NCBI GenBank assembly: GCA_024698225.1
Contig: JAILRK010000192.1
Location: 1 to 36,740 of the forward strand
DNA length: 36,740 nt
Direction: 5' to 3'
From: Oscillospiraceae bacterium
GTDB lineage: Bacteria; Bacillota; Clostridia; Oscillospirales; Oscillospiraceae
A program made the translations under genes and the position numbers. The notes beneath the pieces were generated by a model. It saw only the letters and a list, made by a program, of their open reading frames with translations. It was not told the DNA's origin and made no database searches. Of the stretch, positions 1-8,258 are shown piece by piece (the first letter of the stretch is position 1; each line of letters starts with the position of its first letter).

Positions 1-2
1 AG

Positions 3-572
3 CAGGTGGACGTGACCTTCCTCGCCCGCCGCGGTCTGCCCTACACAAAGGAATACTACGAGGGCGTCGCCCACACGATTCTTCCGAAGGCGGCGGTGTT
101 CACAAAAGCATACTGCCACAGCGAGCAGAGCTGCGAGGAGATTATTGCGGAGTGGATGGAGCTGGCGAAGGACAGCTATGCGCACGTGGCGCTCAAGCCC
201 CACGCGCGCGAGCTGCTGGAGGCGCTGCGTGCCGCGGACGAGCGGCTTGCCGTGTTTACCAGTGCCGTGCCCGTGCACTGCCGCACGGCGCTTGCGGTCC
301 ACGGACTCACGCCCTGCTTCGAGCAGGTGGTCTACGCCCACGAGCTCGGCGTGAGCAAGGACACGGCGGAAGCGTTTCACCTTGCCTGCCGGCAGCTCGG
401 CGTCGTTCCGGCGGACTGTGTGGTTCTGGACGACTCGGTCGCGTCCTGCCGCGCGGCGAAGGCGGCGGGCGCGCGCGTCATCGGCGTGTACGACCCGTAT
501 TTTGAGGGGACGAAGGATGAGATGCCGCGGGTGTGTGACCGCTATATTCGTAGCTTTGCGGAATTGCTGTAA
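3..572 (+). CDS. HAD-family hydrolase, probably 5'-truncated by the window edge
   Basis: HAD-like motifs (AVFTSAVPVHCR; CVVLDDSVASCRAAKAAGARVIGVYD); frame stays open to the window edge. Confidence 0.75.
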   Translation, partial: QVDVTFLARRGLPYTKEYYEGVAHTILPKAAVFTKAYCHSEQSCEEIIAEWMELAKDSYAHVALKPHARELLEALRAADERLAVFTSAVPVHCRTALAVHGLTPCFEQVVYAHELGVSKDTAEAFHLACRQLGVVPADCVVLDDSVASCRAAKAAGARVIGVYDPYFEGTKDEMPRVCDRYIRSFAELL

Positions 573-623
573 TACGCCGGTGCAGCGCGCGGCGAATTGT
601 ACGCGGTTAACGCAAGGCAACAG

Positions 624-652
624 TTGCAAATCCGTCGACGTTGTGATATTTT
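624..652 (+). promoter_or_regulatory. Putative sigmaA-type promoter of the flavodiiron gene
   Basis: TTGCAA-N17-TATTTT, ~37 bp upstream of the chosen ATG. Confidence 0.4.
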
Positions 653-688
653 ATATGTGTTGTGAAATTTTTTGATACGGAGGACATC

Positions 689-1849
689 ATGGACATCACC
701 ATTACCAAGGACATTCGATACATCGGCGTGGACGACCACGACATCGACCTCTTTGAGGGCATGTACGACGTGCCGAACGGCATGGCATACAACAGCTACG
801 TCATCCTTGACGAGAAAATCGCCGTTATGGACACGGTCGAGGTGCGCTTCGGCGCGGCGTGGATGGCGAAGCTGGACGCCGTGCTGGACGGACGCACGCC
901 GGACTACCTCATCGTGCACCACGTCGAGCCGGACCACAGCGCCAACATCACCGCCTTTATGGACAAGTACCCCCAGGCGACCATCGTTGCCTCGGCGCAG
1001 GCGTTCCGCCTGATTGCCAACTTCTACGGCACGGATTACGCCGCGCGCCGCATCGTCGCCGCCGACGGCGCAACGGTCTCGCTGGGCAGCCACGTGCTCA
1101 ACTTCGTCACCGCGCCGATGGTGCACTGGCCGGAGGTCATCATGAGCTATGAGAGCACGGACAAGGTGCTCTTCTCCGCGGACGCCTTCGGCAAGTTCGG
1201 CGCGCAGGACTATGACGACCCCGAGGGCTGGTCCTGCGAGGCGCGCCGCTACTACTTCGGCATCGTCGGCAAGTTCGGCGCACAGGTGCAGGCGCTGCTC
1301 AAGAAGCTCGCGGGCAAGGAGCTTGCGCACATCTGCTCGCTCCACGGTCCGGTGCTCAGCGGCGATTTGAGCGAGTACCTGCGCCTCTACAACATCTGGT
1401 CGAGCTACGAGGTGGAGACCGAGGGCGTGCTCATCGCCTACACGACGGTCTACGGTCACACGCGCGAGGCGGCGGAGTATCTTGCGGAGAAGCTGCGCGG
1501 CATGGGTGTGCGCGCCGTCATCACCGACCTCGCCCGCGACGACCAGTATGAAGCGGTGGAGGACGCGTTCCGCCACAGCAAGCTGGTGCTCTGCACCACC
1601 ACCTACAACACCGGCGTGTTCCCCGTGATGCGCGAGTTCATCCAGCACCTGACCGACCGCGGCTACCAGAAGCGCACCGTTGCCCTGGTGGAAAACGGCG
1701 GCTGGGCGCCGATGGCGGCAAAGGGCATGCGCGCGATGCTGGAGGGCTGCAAGAATCTGACCTTCGCCGAGACCCCGGTCAAAATCATGGGCGCGCTCAC
1801 GCCCGCGACCTTCGCCCAGCTCGACAAGCTGGCGCAGGAGCTTGCCTGA
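689..1849 (+). CDS. Flavodiiron protein / A-type flavoprotein (beta-lactamase-like diiron domain plus flavodoxin)
   Basis: HVEPDH diiron motif, MVHWPE, SADAFG and HGPVL ligand regions; flavodoxin-like AYTTVYGHTREAA. ATG at 689 preceded by GGAGG, preferred over the track start at 662. Confidence 0.92.
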   Translation: MDITITKDIRYIGVDDHDIDLFEGMYDVPNGMAYNSYVILDEKIAVMDTVEVRFGAAWMAKLDAVLDGRTPDYLIVHHVEPDHSANITAFMDKYPQATIVASAQAFRLIANFYGTDYAARRIVAADGATVSLGSHVLNFVTAPMVHWPEVIMSYESTDKVLFSADAFGKFGAQDYDDPEGWSCEARRYYFGIVGKFGAQVQALLKKLAGKELAHICSLHGPVLSGDLSEYLRLYNIWSSYEVETEGVLIAYTTVYGHTREAAEYLAEKLRGMGVRAVITDLARDDQYEAVEDAFRHSKLVLCTTTYNTGVFPVMREFIQHLTDRGYQKRTVALVENGGWAPMAAKGMRAMLEGCKNLTFAETPVKIMGALTPATFAQLDKLAQELA

Positions 1850-1866
1850 TTCCATCCCAATCATCA

Positions 1867-1900
1867 CAAGAAGGACAGCCTCGGCTGTCCTTCTTGTTTT
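1867..1900 (+). terminator. Rho-independent terminator between convergent genes
   Basis: CAAGAAGGACAGCC/GGCTGTCCTTCTTG inverted repeat followed by TTTT. Confidence 0.85.
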
Positions 1901-1905
1901 CGGTA

Positions 1906-3129
1906 TTACATGTTCACCTTGTGATAGACCTTCTTGCCCTTTTTGAGCATGATGCCATTCGTGGCGAGGCGGTCCTTGTCATAGCGCTCGTCGATGCCGG
2001 AGACCTTGACGTCGTCCACGGTGACGCCGCCCTGCTGCACGAGGCGGCGGGCCTCGCCGCGCGACGCGCAGAGTCCGGTTTTGACCAGCACGCTGAGGAT
2101 GTCGATGCTGCCGTCGCTGAGGTCGGCGTCGCTGAGCGTCGTGCTCGGCACGTTGTCCATGCTGCCGCCGCCGCCGAAGAGCGCGCGGGCGCTCTGCTGC
2201 GCCTTCTCCGCCTCCTCCTCGCCGTGGACGAGCTTGGTGAGCTCGTAGGCAAGAATCTCCTTGGCACGGTTGAGCTCGCTGCCCTCCCACTTGTCCATCT
2301 CGTCAATCTGCTCGAGCGGGAGGAAGGTCAGCATGCGGATGCACTTGAGCACGTCCGCGTCGCCGACGTTGCGCCAGTACTGGTAGAACTCGTAGGGGCT
2401 GGTCTTGTTCGGGTCCAGCCACACCGCGCCGCTGGCGGTCTTGCCCATCTTCTTGCCCTCACTGTTGAGCAGCAGCGTGATGGTCATGGCGTAGGCGTCC
2501 TTGTCGAGCTTGCGGCGAATCAGCTCCGTGCCCGCCAGCATGTTCGACCACTGGTCGTTGCCGCCGAACTGCATGTTGCAGCCCACCGTCTGGAACATGT
2601 GGTAGAAGTCGTAGGCCTGCATAATCATGTAGTTGAACTCGAGGAAGGACAGGCCCTTTTCCATGCGCTGCTTGTAGCACTCGGCGCGCAGCATGTTGTT
2701 CACCGAGAAGCAGGCGCCCACCTCGCGCAGCAACTCGACGTAGTTGAGGTCCAACAGCCAGTCGGCGTTGTTGAGCATCATCGCCTTGTCGGGTCCGAAC
2801 TCGATGAACTTCTCCATCTGGCGCTTGAAGCACTCGGCGTTGTGGTTGATGTCCTCTTTGGTCAGCATCTTGCGCATGTCCGTGCGCCCCGAGGGGTCGC
2901 CAATCATGGTCGTGCCGCCGCCGATGAGGGCGATGGGCTTGTTGCCCGCCATCTGCAGGCGCTTCATCAGGCACAGCGCCATGAAGTGCCCGACGTGCAG
3001 GCTGTCCGCCGTGCAGTCGAAGCCGATGTAGAACGTCGCCTTGCCGTTGTTGACCAGCTCGCGGATTTCATCCTCGTCCGTCACCTGCGCCAGCAGACCG
3101 CGCGCCTTCAGCTCTTCGTAGATTTGCAT
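1906..3129 (-). CDS. tyrS: Tyrosyl-tRNA synthetase
   Basis: Class I aaRS motif HVGH, GGGTTMIGDPSGR, KMGKT loop, C-terminal S4-like domain; T-box leader upstream. Confidence 0.97.
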   Translation of the reverse strand: MQIYEELKARGLLAQVTDEDEIRELVNNGKATFYIGFDCTADSLHVGHFMALCLMKRLQMAGNKPIALIGGGTTMIGDPSGRTDMRKMLTKEDINHNAECFKRQMEKFIEFGPDKAMMLNNADWLLDLNYVELLREVGACFSVNNMLRAECYKQRMEKGLSFLEFNYMIMQAYDFYHMFQTVGCNMQFGGNDQWSNMLAGTELIRRKLDKDAYAMTITLLLNSEGKKMGKTASGAVWLDPNKTSPYEFYQYWRNVGDADVLKCIRMLTFLPLEQIDEMDKWEGSELNRAKEILAYELTKLVHGEEEAEKAQQSARALFGGGGSMDNVPSTTLSDADLSDGSIDILSVLVKTGLCASRGEARRLVQQGGVTVDDVKVSGIDERYDKDRLATNGIMLKKGKKVYHKVNM

Positions 3130-3154
3130 CCGTCTTTCTCCTTTTTCTTATGTG

Positions 3155-3436
3155 TGGGACAGAAAAAGCCCTCTGTCCCCTTGTGTTTGGGACAGAGGGC
3201 GATTGCATCGCGGTACCACCTCTGGTTCGCTGTCTCCTCGCGTAAGACAGCCTCACGGAGTGCCGTTACACTCCTGCGCGATAACGGGCGCAACCGGAAT
3301 ACGCCTACTGGGCAGTTGCCGTTCGGGTATCAGCTCCGCGGTGTATTTCACCGGCCGCCCTCTCCCCTTTCCACCGTCCAGGGGCTCTCTTGGCAGGGCG
3401 CGTCCGCCTACTTCTCCGCTTCCTCGCTGTAACGGG
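3155..3436 (-). ncRNA. T-box leader (tyrosine-type) upstream of tyrS
   Basis: T-box GGTGGTACCGCG on the minus strand (3209-3220); possible TAC specifier in GAAATACACCGCGG; followed by an intrinsic terminator. Confidence 0.92.
3161..3200 (-). terminator. T-box-controlled terminator of the tyrS leader
   Basis: GCCCTCTGTCCC...GGGACAGAGGGC followed by TTTTT on the minus strand. Confidence 0.9.
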
Positions 3437-3439
3437 CAC

Positions 3440-3468
3440 ATTATAGCCGTGCCGTGCGGATTTGTCAA
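3440..3468 (-). promoter_or_regulatory. tyrS leader promoter
   Basis: Consensus TTGACA-N17-TATAAT on the minus strand. Confidence 0.9.
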
Positions 3469-4409
3469 GCCTCGGTTTGATACCGGGCGGCAAGGCGGCT
3501 CAGCCCGTTTTTGAGCAGCGTCAGGTGCTCCTCGTCAATCTCCGTGGCACGAAGCGGACGGATGAGCCTGCCGAAGCCCTTGACCTTGTCGCAGGCGCAG
3601 ATGGCGACGGCGTGGCGGAAGGCGCGGTTGTCGGAGGGATAGTACACCAGCCCGTCGGTTTTGAGGAAGGCGGTGGTGTGCGTGCCGTTTTCAAAGCTCT
3701 CAAGGATGGCGTCAAGCAGTTCGCCGTCCCAGCGGCTGTTCTTGTTCGGCAGAATCAGCAGCTCGTCGCCCTCGGCGACGCAGTTCACATTGATAACGGG
3801 TGTTTCCCGCAGCGCGGGGCAGTCCTTCCGCAGGGCCTTTGCCCCGCTCATGCCGCTGAAGCCGCCGTCCAGAAAGGCAAACGCCACCTCGCCGCGGTAG
3901 CGCGGGGTCAGCGCGGCGGCGGTTTCAAGCAGGGCGGCAACGCCGGAGCTGTTGTCGTTGGTGTTGCGCGTCTCGGCGGGGCCGAAGCGCAGGTACAGCA
4001 GCGCCGAGAGCAGCAGCAGGAGAAACAGCGGCAGCGTCCAGTGCGGGGCGTTGACGGCAAAGGTCAGCGCGAAGGAGAGCACAACGCTGCCCAGCATCAC
4101 CAGCACGGGCGTCAGCGCCAGATACAAAAACGCCGTCATGGGGCGCGTGGGCATGATGAGCGGCGGAAGCAGGGATTTGAGCGGCGTGTCGTAGTGGGCG
4201 ACGAACACCAGCTTTGCCGTCTCCGGGTCGCCCGCGACCACGTTGGTCACGTGTCCCCCGATGCGCAGCGCCGTCTCCCGGCTCTGCAGCTTGGGCGCGT
4301 AGCCCAGCTCGCGCAGCGTGCCCATCAGATAGAGGCGGAACGCCTCTTTTTCCTTCGGCTTGAAGCGCAGGGGGTATTCCCGCGCAATGCGCTCGGCAAA
4401 TCGGCTCAT
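3465..4409 (-). CDS. M28-like membrane protein, probably with a degenerate catalytic site
   Basis: VFVAHYDTPL and NDNSSGVAALLE resemble M28 metal-ligand regions; two hydrophobic segments; the usual Glu-Glu motif is absent. Confidence 0.7.
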   Translation of the reverse strand: MSRFAERIAREYPLRFKPKEKEAFRLYLMGTLRELGYAPKLQSRETALRIGGHVTNVVAGDPETAKLVFVAHYDTPLKSLLPPLIMPTRPMTAFLYLALTPVLVMLGSVVLSFALTFAVNAPHWTLPLFLLLLLSALLYLRFGPAETRNTNDNSSGVAALLETAAALTPRYRGEVAFAFLDGGFSGMSGAKALRKDCPALRETPVINVNCVAEGDELLILPNKNSRWDGELLDAILESFENGTHTTAFLKTDGLVYYPSDNRAFRHAVAICACDKVKGFGRLIRPLRATEIDEEHLTLLKNGLSRLAARYQTEA

Positions 4410-6103
4410 GCTCTCCCCCCTGTCAGCTTTGTTTTGAAGGCGTCCGCCGCGTCCAGCAGTTCCTCTGCGCCGCGGAGCATCGTGTCGCTCGGGTGCTCGC
4501 CGCCGGTGAGGCGCGCCAGCTCCCGTGCGCGCGCGCTGCGGTCCAGTTCCGTCACCCGCGTCAGGGTGCGTCCGCCCTCTTCGCCCTTTTCCACGGAGAA
4601 ATGCGTGTCCGCCATCGCCGCAAGCTGCGGCAGATGCGTCACGCAGAGCACCTGCTTTTCACGGGACACGCGGGCGAGCTTTTCCGCCACGCGCTGTGCC
4701 GCGCGTCCGGACACGCCGGTGTCCACCTCGTCAAAGACCATGGTCATCACGCTGTCCTGCGCGGCGAACACGTTTTTCATCGCCAGCATGATGCGCGCCA
4801 GCTCGCCGCCGGAGGCGATTTTGTGAATGGGCTTGGGCGCCTCGCCCACGTTGGCGGACATGAGAAAGCGCACCTCGTCCATGCCGCTTGCGTCCGGCTC
4901 CTTTTCCGCAAAGTCGATGGTGAAGCGGACCTTGGGCATGTCCAGCTCCCGCAGCTCGCGCAGAATCTCGGCCTCGAGCGTCTGCGCCGCCGCCTTGCGC
5001 GCCGCGGACAGCGCGCGCGCCGCTTCAGCCACGCCCGCCTTCTGCTGCGCCAGCTTCGCCTCCAGCTGCGCGATGCGGTCGTCCGCGTATTCGATGCGGT
5101 CCAGCTCGTCCTTTGAGCGGGCGAGGTAGTCCAGCATCTCGCGCACGGAGCCGCCGTATTTTTTCCGGAGCCGATAGAGCAGGTCGCTGCGCGCTTCCAC
5201 CTCGTCCAGCTCCGCGGGCGAGAAGTCAAAGTCCTCCCGCTTGTCACGCAGGGTGACGGACAGGTCATAGGCCTCGCTGTAGAGCGCCTCCAGCCGGTCG
5301 GAGAGCGCGATGAATTCCTCCCCCAGACCGCGAAGGCCGCGCAGGGCGTCATGCGCCTGACGGATGGCGGAGACCGCGCCGCTGCCCTCGTCTCCGCCGT
5401 TGAGGCAGTAGTCCGCCTCCGTGACGGCGTCGATGAACTTCTCGGCGTTGCGCAGGATGTTTCTCCGCTGCGCAAGCGTCTCCTCCTCGCCCTCCTTCAG
5501 CTCCGCGCGCTCCAGCTCCGCAATCTGGTGACGCAGCGTGTCCACCCGGCGCGCTTTCTCCGTCTCGTCCATGCGCAGCGCGTCGATGGCGCGGCGCGTG
5601 GCGTTCAGGGCGGAAAACTGCGCGCCGTAGCGCTCCAGCTGCGCGTCCATGTGCGCGTAGCGGTCCAGGTAGCTCAGGTGCTGCGTCTCGTCCAGCAGCG
5701 CCGTACCGTCGTGCTGACCGTGGATGTTCAGCAGCTGCGCACCGACGGCGCGCAACTGCGAAACCGTAATCGGACGCCCGTTGGCGCGGCAGACGGTGCG
5801 TCCGTCGCCGCTGAGCTCGCGCTGGAGCAGCAGCGTGCCGTCCTCCTCGATGGAGATGCCGTTTTCCGCAAGCGCGGGCAGGTCGCCGTCCACGCCGTCA
5901 AAAGCGGCGCTGACCAGCGCTTTGGGCGCGCCGCTGCGAATCAGGTCGCGCGAGGTGCGCTGACCCAGCACCGCGCCCAGCGCATCGATGACGATGGACT
6001 TGCCGGCGCCGGTCTCGCCGGTGAGGGCATTGAAGCCGCGCGCGAACAGAATGTCCGCGCGCTCGATGATGGCGATGTTCTCAATGTGCAGTAATTGCAG
6101 CAT
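4406..6103 (-). CDS. recN: DNA repair protein RecN
   Basis: MLQLLHIENIAIIERADILF, Walker A GETGAGKS, KIASGGELARIMLAMK signature, VFDEVDTGVSGRAAQ. Confidence 0.96.
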   Translation of the reverse strand: MLQLLHIENIAIIERADILFARGFNALTGETGAGKSIVIDALGAVLGQRTSRDLIRSGAPKALVSAAFDGVDGDLPALAENGISIEEDGTLLLQRELSGDGRTVCRANGRPITVSQLRAVGAQLLNIHGQHDGTALLDETQHLSYLDRYAHMDAQLERYGAQFSALNATRRAIDALRMDETEKARRVDTLRHQIAELERAELKEGEEETLAQRRNILRNAEKFIDAVTEADYCLNGGDEGSGAVSAIRQAHDALRGLRGLGEEFIALSDRLEALYSEAYDLSVTLRDKREDFDFSPAELDEVEARSDLLYRLRKKYGGSVREMLDYLARSKDELDRIEYADDRIAQLEAKLAQQKAGVAEAARALSAARKAAAQTLEAEILRELRELDMPKVRFTIDFAEKEPDASGMDEVRFLMSANVGEAPKPIHKIASGGELARIMLAMKNVFAAQDSVMTMVFDEVDTGVSGRAAQRVAEKLARVSREKQVLCVTHLPQLAAMADTHFSVEKGEEGGRTLTRVTELDRSARARELARLTGGEHPSDTMLRGAEELLDAADAFKTKLTGGRA

Positions 6104-6109
6104 AGTTCT

Positions 6110-6574
6110 TCACTTCTGAAATTTATTTTGCATTTCATGGATTTCCAGGCAGAATTCCGCCGCGCTGTCCTCATCGCGCATGATGACCAGCACCGTGTCG
6201 TCACCGGCAATGGTGCCGAGCATCTGCGCGATGTCCATCCCGTCAAAGGCGGCGCCGGCCGCCCCGGCAAGGCCCGGCATGGTCTTGAGCACGACGAGGT
6301 TGCGCGCATAGTCCACGCCGATGATGCTCTCGCGCAGAATCGTCTGCAGGCGGTCGGCAAAGTTGAGGCGGGTCTTGTGCGCGGAGACGGCGTAGCGGTA
6401 GCGCCCGCCGCCGGCAGGCTCCTTGATGAGGTGAAGCTGCTTGATGTCGCGCGAGACCGTTGCCTGCGTGCTGTGGATGCCGCGCTGACGCAGACGCTCA
6501 ATGAGCTGCTCCTGCGTCTCGACGCTCTCTTCGGCAATGATGGACAGGATTGCATTCTGTCTGTCATTCTTCAT
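6110..6574 (-). CDS. argR: Arginine repressor
   Basis: N-terminal winged helix (ATVSRDIKQLHLIK) and C-terminal oligomerisation domain (GTIAGDDTVLVIMRDE); recN neighbour. Confidence 0.95.
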   Translation of the reverse strand: MKNDRQNAILSIIAEESVETQEQLIERLRQRGIHSTQATVSRDIKQLHLIKEPAGGGRYRYAVSAHKTRLNFADRLQTILRESIIGVDYARNLVVLKTMPGLAGAAGAAFDGMDIAQMLGTIAGDDTVLVIMRDEDSAAEFCLEIHEMQNKFQK

Positions 6575-7445
6575 GATTCAGCAGTCCTCCAAGCATTTTT
6601 CGCTGCAGCACCTCGCAGAAGCTGCGGTTTTCCAGACGCACCAGCTTGGTGTCATACCGTGAGCGCGTAATCTCCACGGCGTCGCCATGGCGCAGAGAGA
6701 ACGCGCGCCCGCCGTCCACCGACAGCACCACCGGCTTGTAGCCCGTCGCCTCGGTCTGCACCGTGATGGTGCGCTCCGGGGCGAGCACGTAGGCGTTGGC
6801 GTGCACGCTGTGCGCGCAGATGGGACTGACGACGAAATTGCGCGCGGTCGGCTCCACCACGGGCCCGCCCGCGCTGAGCGAGTACGCCGTGGAGCCCGTG
6901 GGGCTTGCCACGACCACGCCGTCGCCCGCAATGTCCACCAGCTTGCCGCTTTCGGTGTAGATGTGCAGGCGGATGACGCGGGAGACGTTGCCGCGGGCAA
7001 TGAGCGCCTCGTTGAGGCCGAGGCTCGAGTAGATGATGCGCCCGTCGCGCTTTACGACGACGTCGAGCATCATGCGGCTTTCAATGGTGTATTTCCCCGC
7101 GCAGAGATTCTTGAGCTTGTGCAGTTCCTTCAGCTCCAGCTCCGCCATGAAGCCGAGGCTTCCGAGATTGACGCCCAGCACGGGGATGTCCTTGTGCGCA
7201 GCGGTTTTGGACAGGTGCAGAATCGTGCCGTCGCCGCCGAAGGAGACGAGCATGTCCGCGCCGCGCAGCTCCTGCTGCAGCGGACGGATTTCCAGCCCGT
7301 AACCCTCCGGCTCCTCGTTGCCGCGGAAGGGAATGCACACGACGTTGGGACAGTTTGCCTCGTCCAGAATTGCCTTGGCCTGCTTTACCACCCGCAGCTC
7401 CTTATCGCGGTAGGGGTTGGGGCAGAGTATCACTTTTTTCAGCAT
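6564..7445 (-). CDS. nadK: NAD kinase
   Basis: GGDGTILH; GDGVVVASPTGSTAYSLSAGGPVV. Confidence 0.95.
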   Translation of the reverse strand: MLKKVILCPNPYRDKELRVVKQAKAILDEANCPNVVCIPFRGNEEPEGYGLEIRPLQQELRGADMLVSFGGDGTILHLSKTAAHKDIPVLGVNLGSLGFMAELELKELHKLKNLCAGKYTIESRMMLDVVVKRDGRIIYSSLGLNEALIARGNVSRVIRLHIYTESGKLVDIAGDGVVVASPTGSTAYSLSAGGPVVEPTARNFVVSPICAHSVHANAYVLAPERTITVQTEATGYKPVVLSVDGGRAFSLRHGDAVEITRSRYDTKLVRLENRSFCEVLQRKMLGGLLNHEE

Positions 7446-7457
7446 GGCGCTTACCTC

Positions 7458-8258
7458 TTATGTGTCCAGCTCTGCATGGGAGTCCGCCACCAGCGCAGCA
7501 AGGTCAAACACGCGCTCGGTGACGGCGCCCTTTTCCAGATAGCCGAGATATTCAATGTTGCCCTCCGGGCCGCGGATGGGCGAGTAGGTCAGGTCCAGCA
7601 CGCCGAAGCCGCTGTCGGACGCGTGGCTCAGAAACTGTGCCAGCACCTCCCGGTGCACCGCCGGGTCGCGCACGACGCCCTTTTTGCCGACCTTTTCGCG
7701 CCCTGCCTCAAACTGCGGCTTCACAAGACAGGCGACGTGTCCGCCCTGCCGCAGCAGCGTGTGCACGGCGGGCAGAATCAGCGAAAGCGAGATGAACGAG
7801 ACGTCGATGGACGCAAAATCCAGCTCGTCCGGGATTTGCTCATGCGTGAGGTAGCGGGCGTTCGTGCGCTCCATGCACACTACGCGCGCATCGCTGCGCA
7901 GCCGCCAGTCCAGCTGACCGTAGCCCACGTCCACGGCGTAGACCTTTGCCGCGCCGTTTTGCAGCATGCAGTCGGTGAACCCGCCGGTGGAAGCGCCGAT
8001 GTCGGCGCAGAGACAGCCGTCGAGCGTCAGTCCAAAGCTGTGCATCGCCTTTTCCAGCTTCAGTCCCCCGCGGCTGACGTAGCGCAGCGCGCTGCCGCGC
8101 ACCTCAACCTTCGCGTCTGCGGGCACGCCGAAGCCCGCCTTGTCCACCTTCCGGTCGTTGACGTAGACGATGCCGCTCATGATGATGGCAAGCGCCTTCT
8201 GCCGCGTCTCTGCCAGGCCATGCTCGACCAGATAGACGTCCAATCTCTGCTTCGTCAT
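7458..8258 (-). CDS. tlyA: TlyA-family rRNA methyltransferase (S4 + FtsJ-like)
   Basis: S4 domain (RLDVYLVEHGLAETRQKA) and ADIGASTGGFTDCMLQNGA. Confidence 0.94.
   Translation of the reverse strand: MTKQRLDVYLVEHGLAETRQKALAIIMSGIVYVNDRKVDKAGFGVPADAKVEVRGSALRYVSRGGLKLEKAMHSFGLTLDGCLCADIGASTGGFTDCMLQNGAAKVYAVDVGYGQLDWRLRSDARVVCMERTNARYLTHEQIPDELDFASIDVSFISLSLILPAVHTLLRQGGHVACLVKPQFEAGREKVGKKGVVRDPAVHREVLAQFLSHASDSGFGVLDLTYSPIRGPEGNIEYLGYLEKGAVTERVFDLAALVADSHAELDT

Noticed and set aside
1894-3432. 512-aa plus-strand ORF
   Set aside because: Antisense to tyrS and its T-box leader
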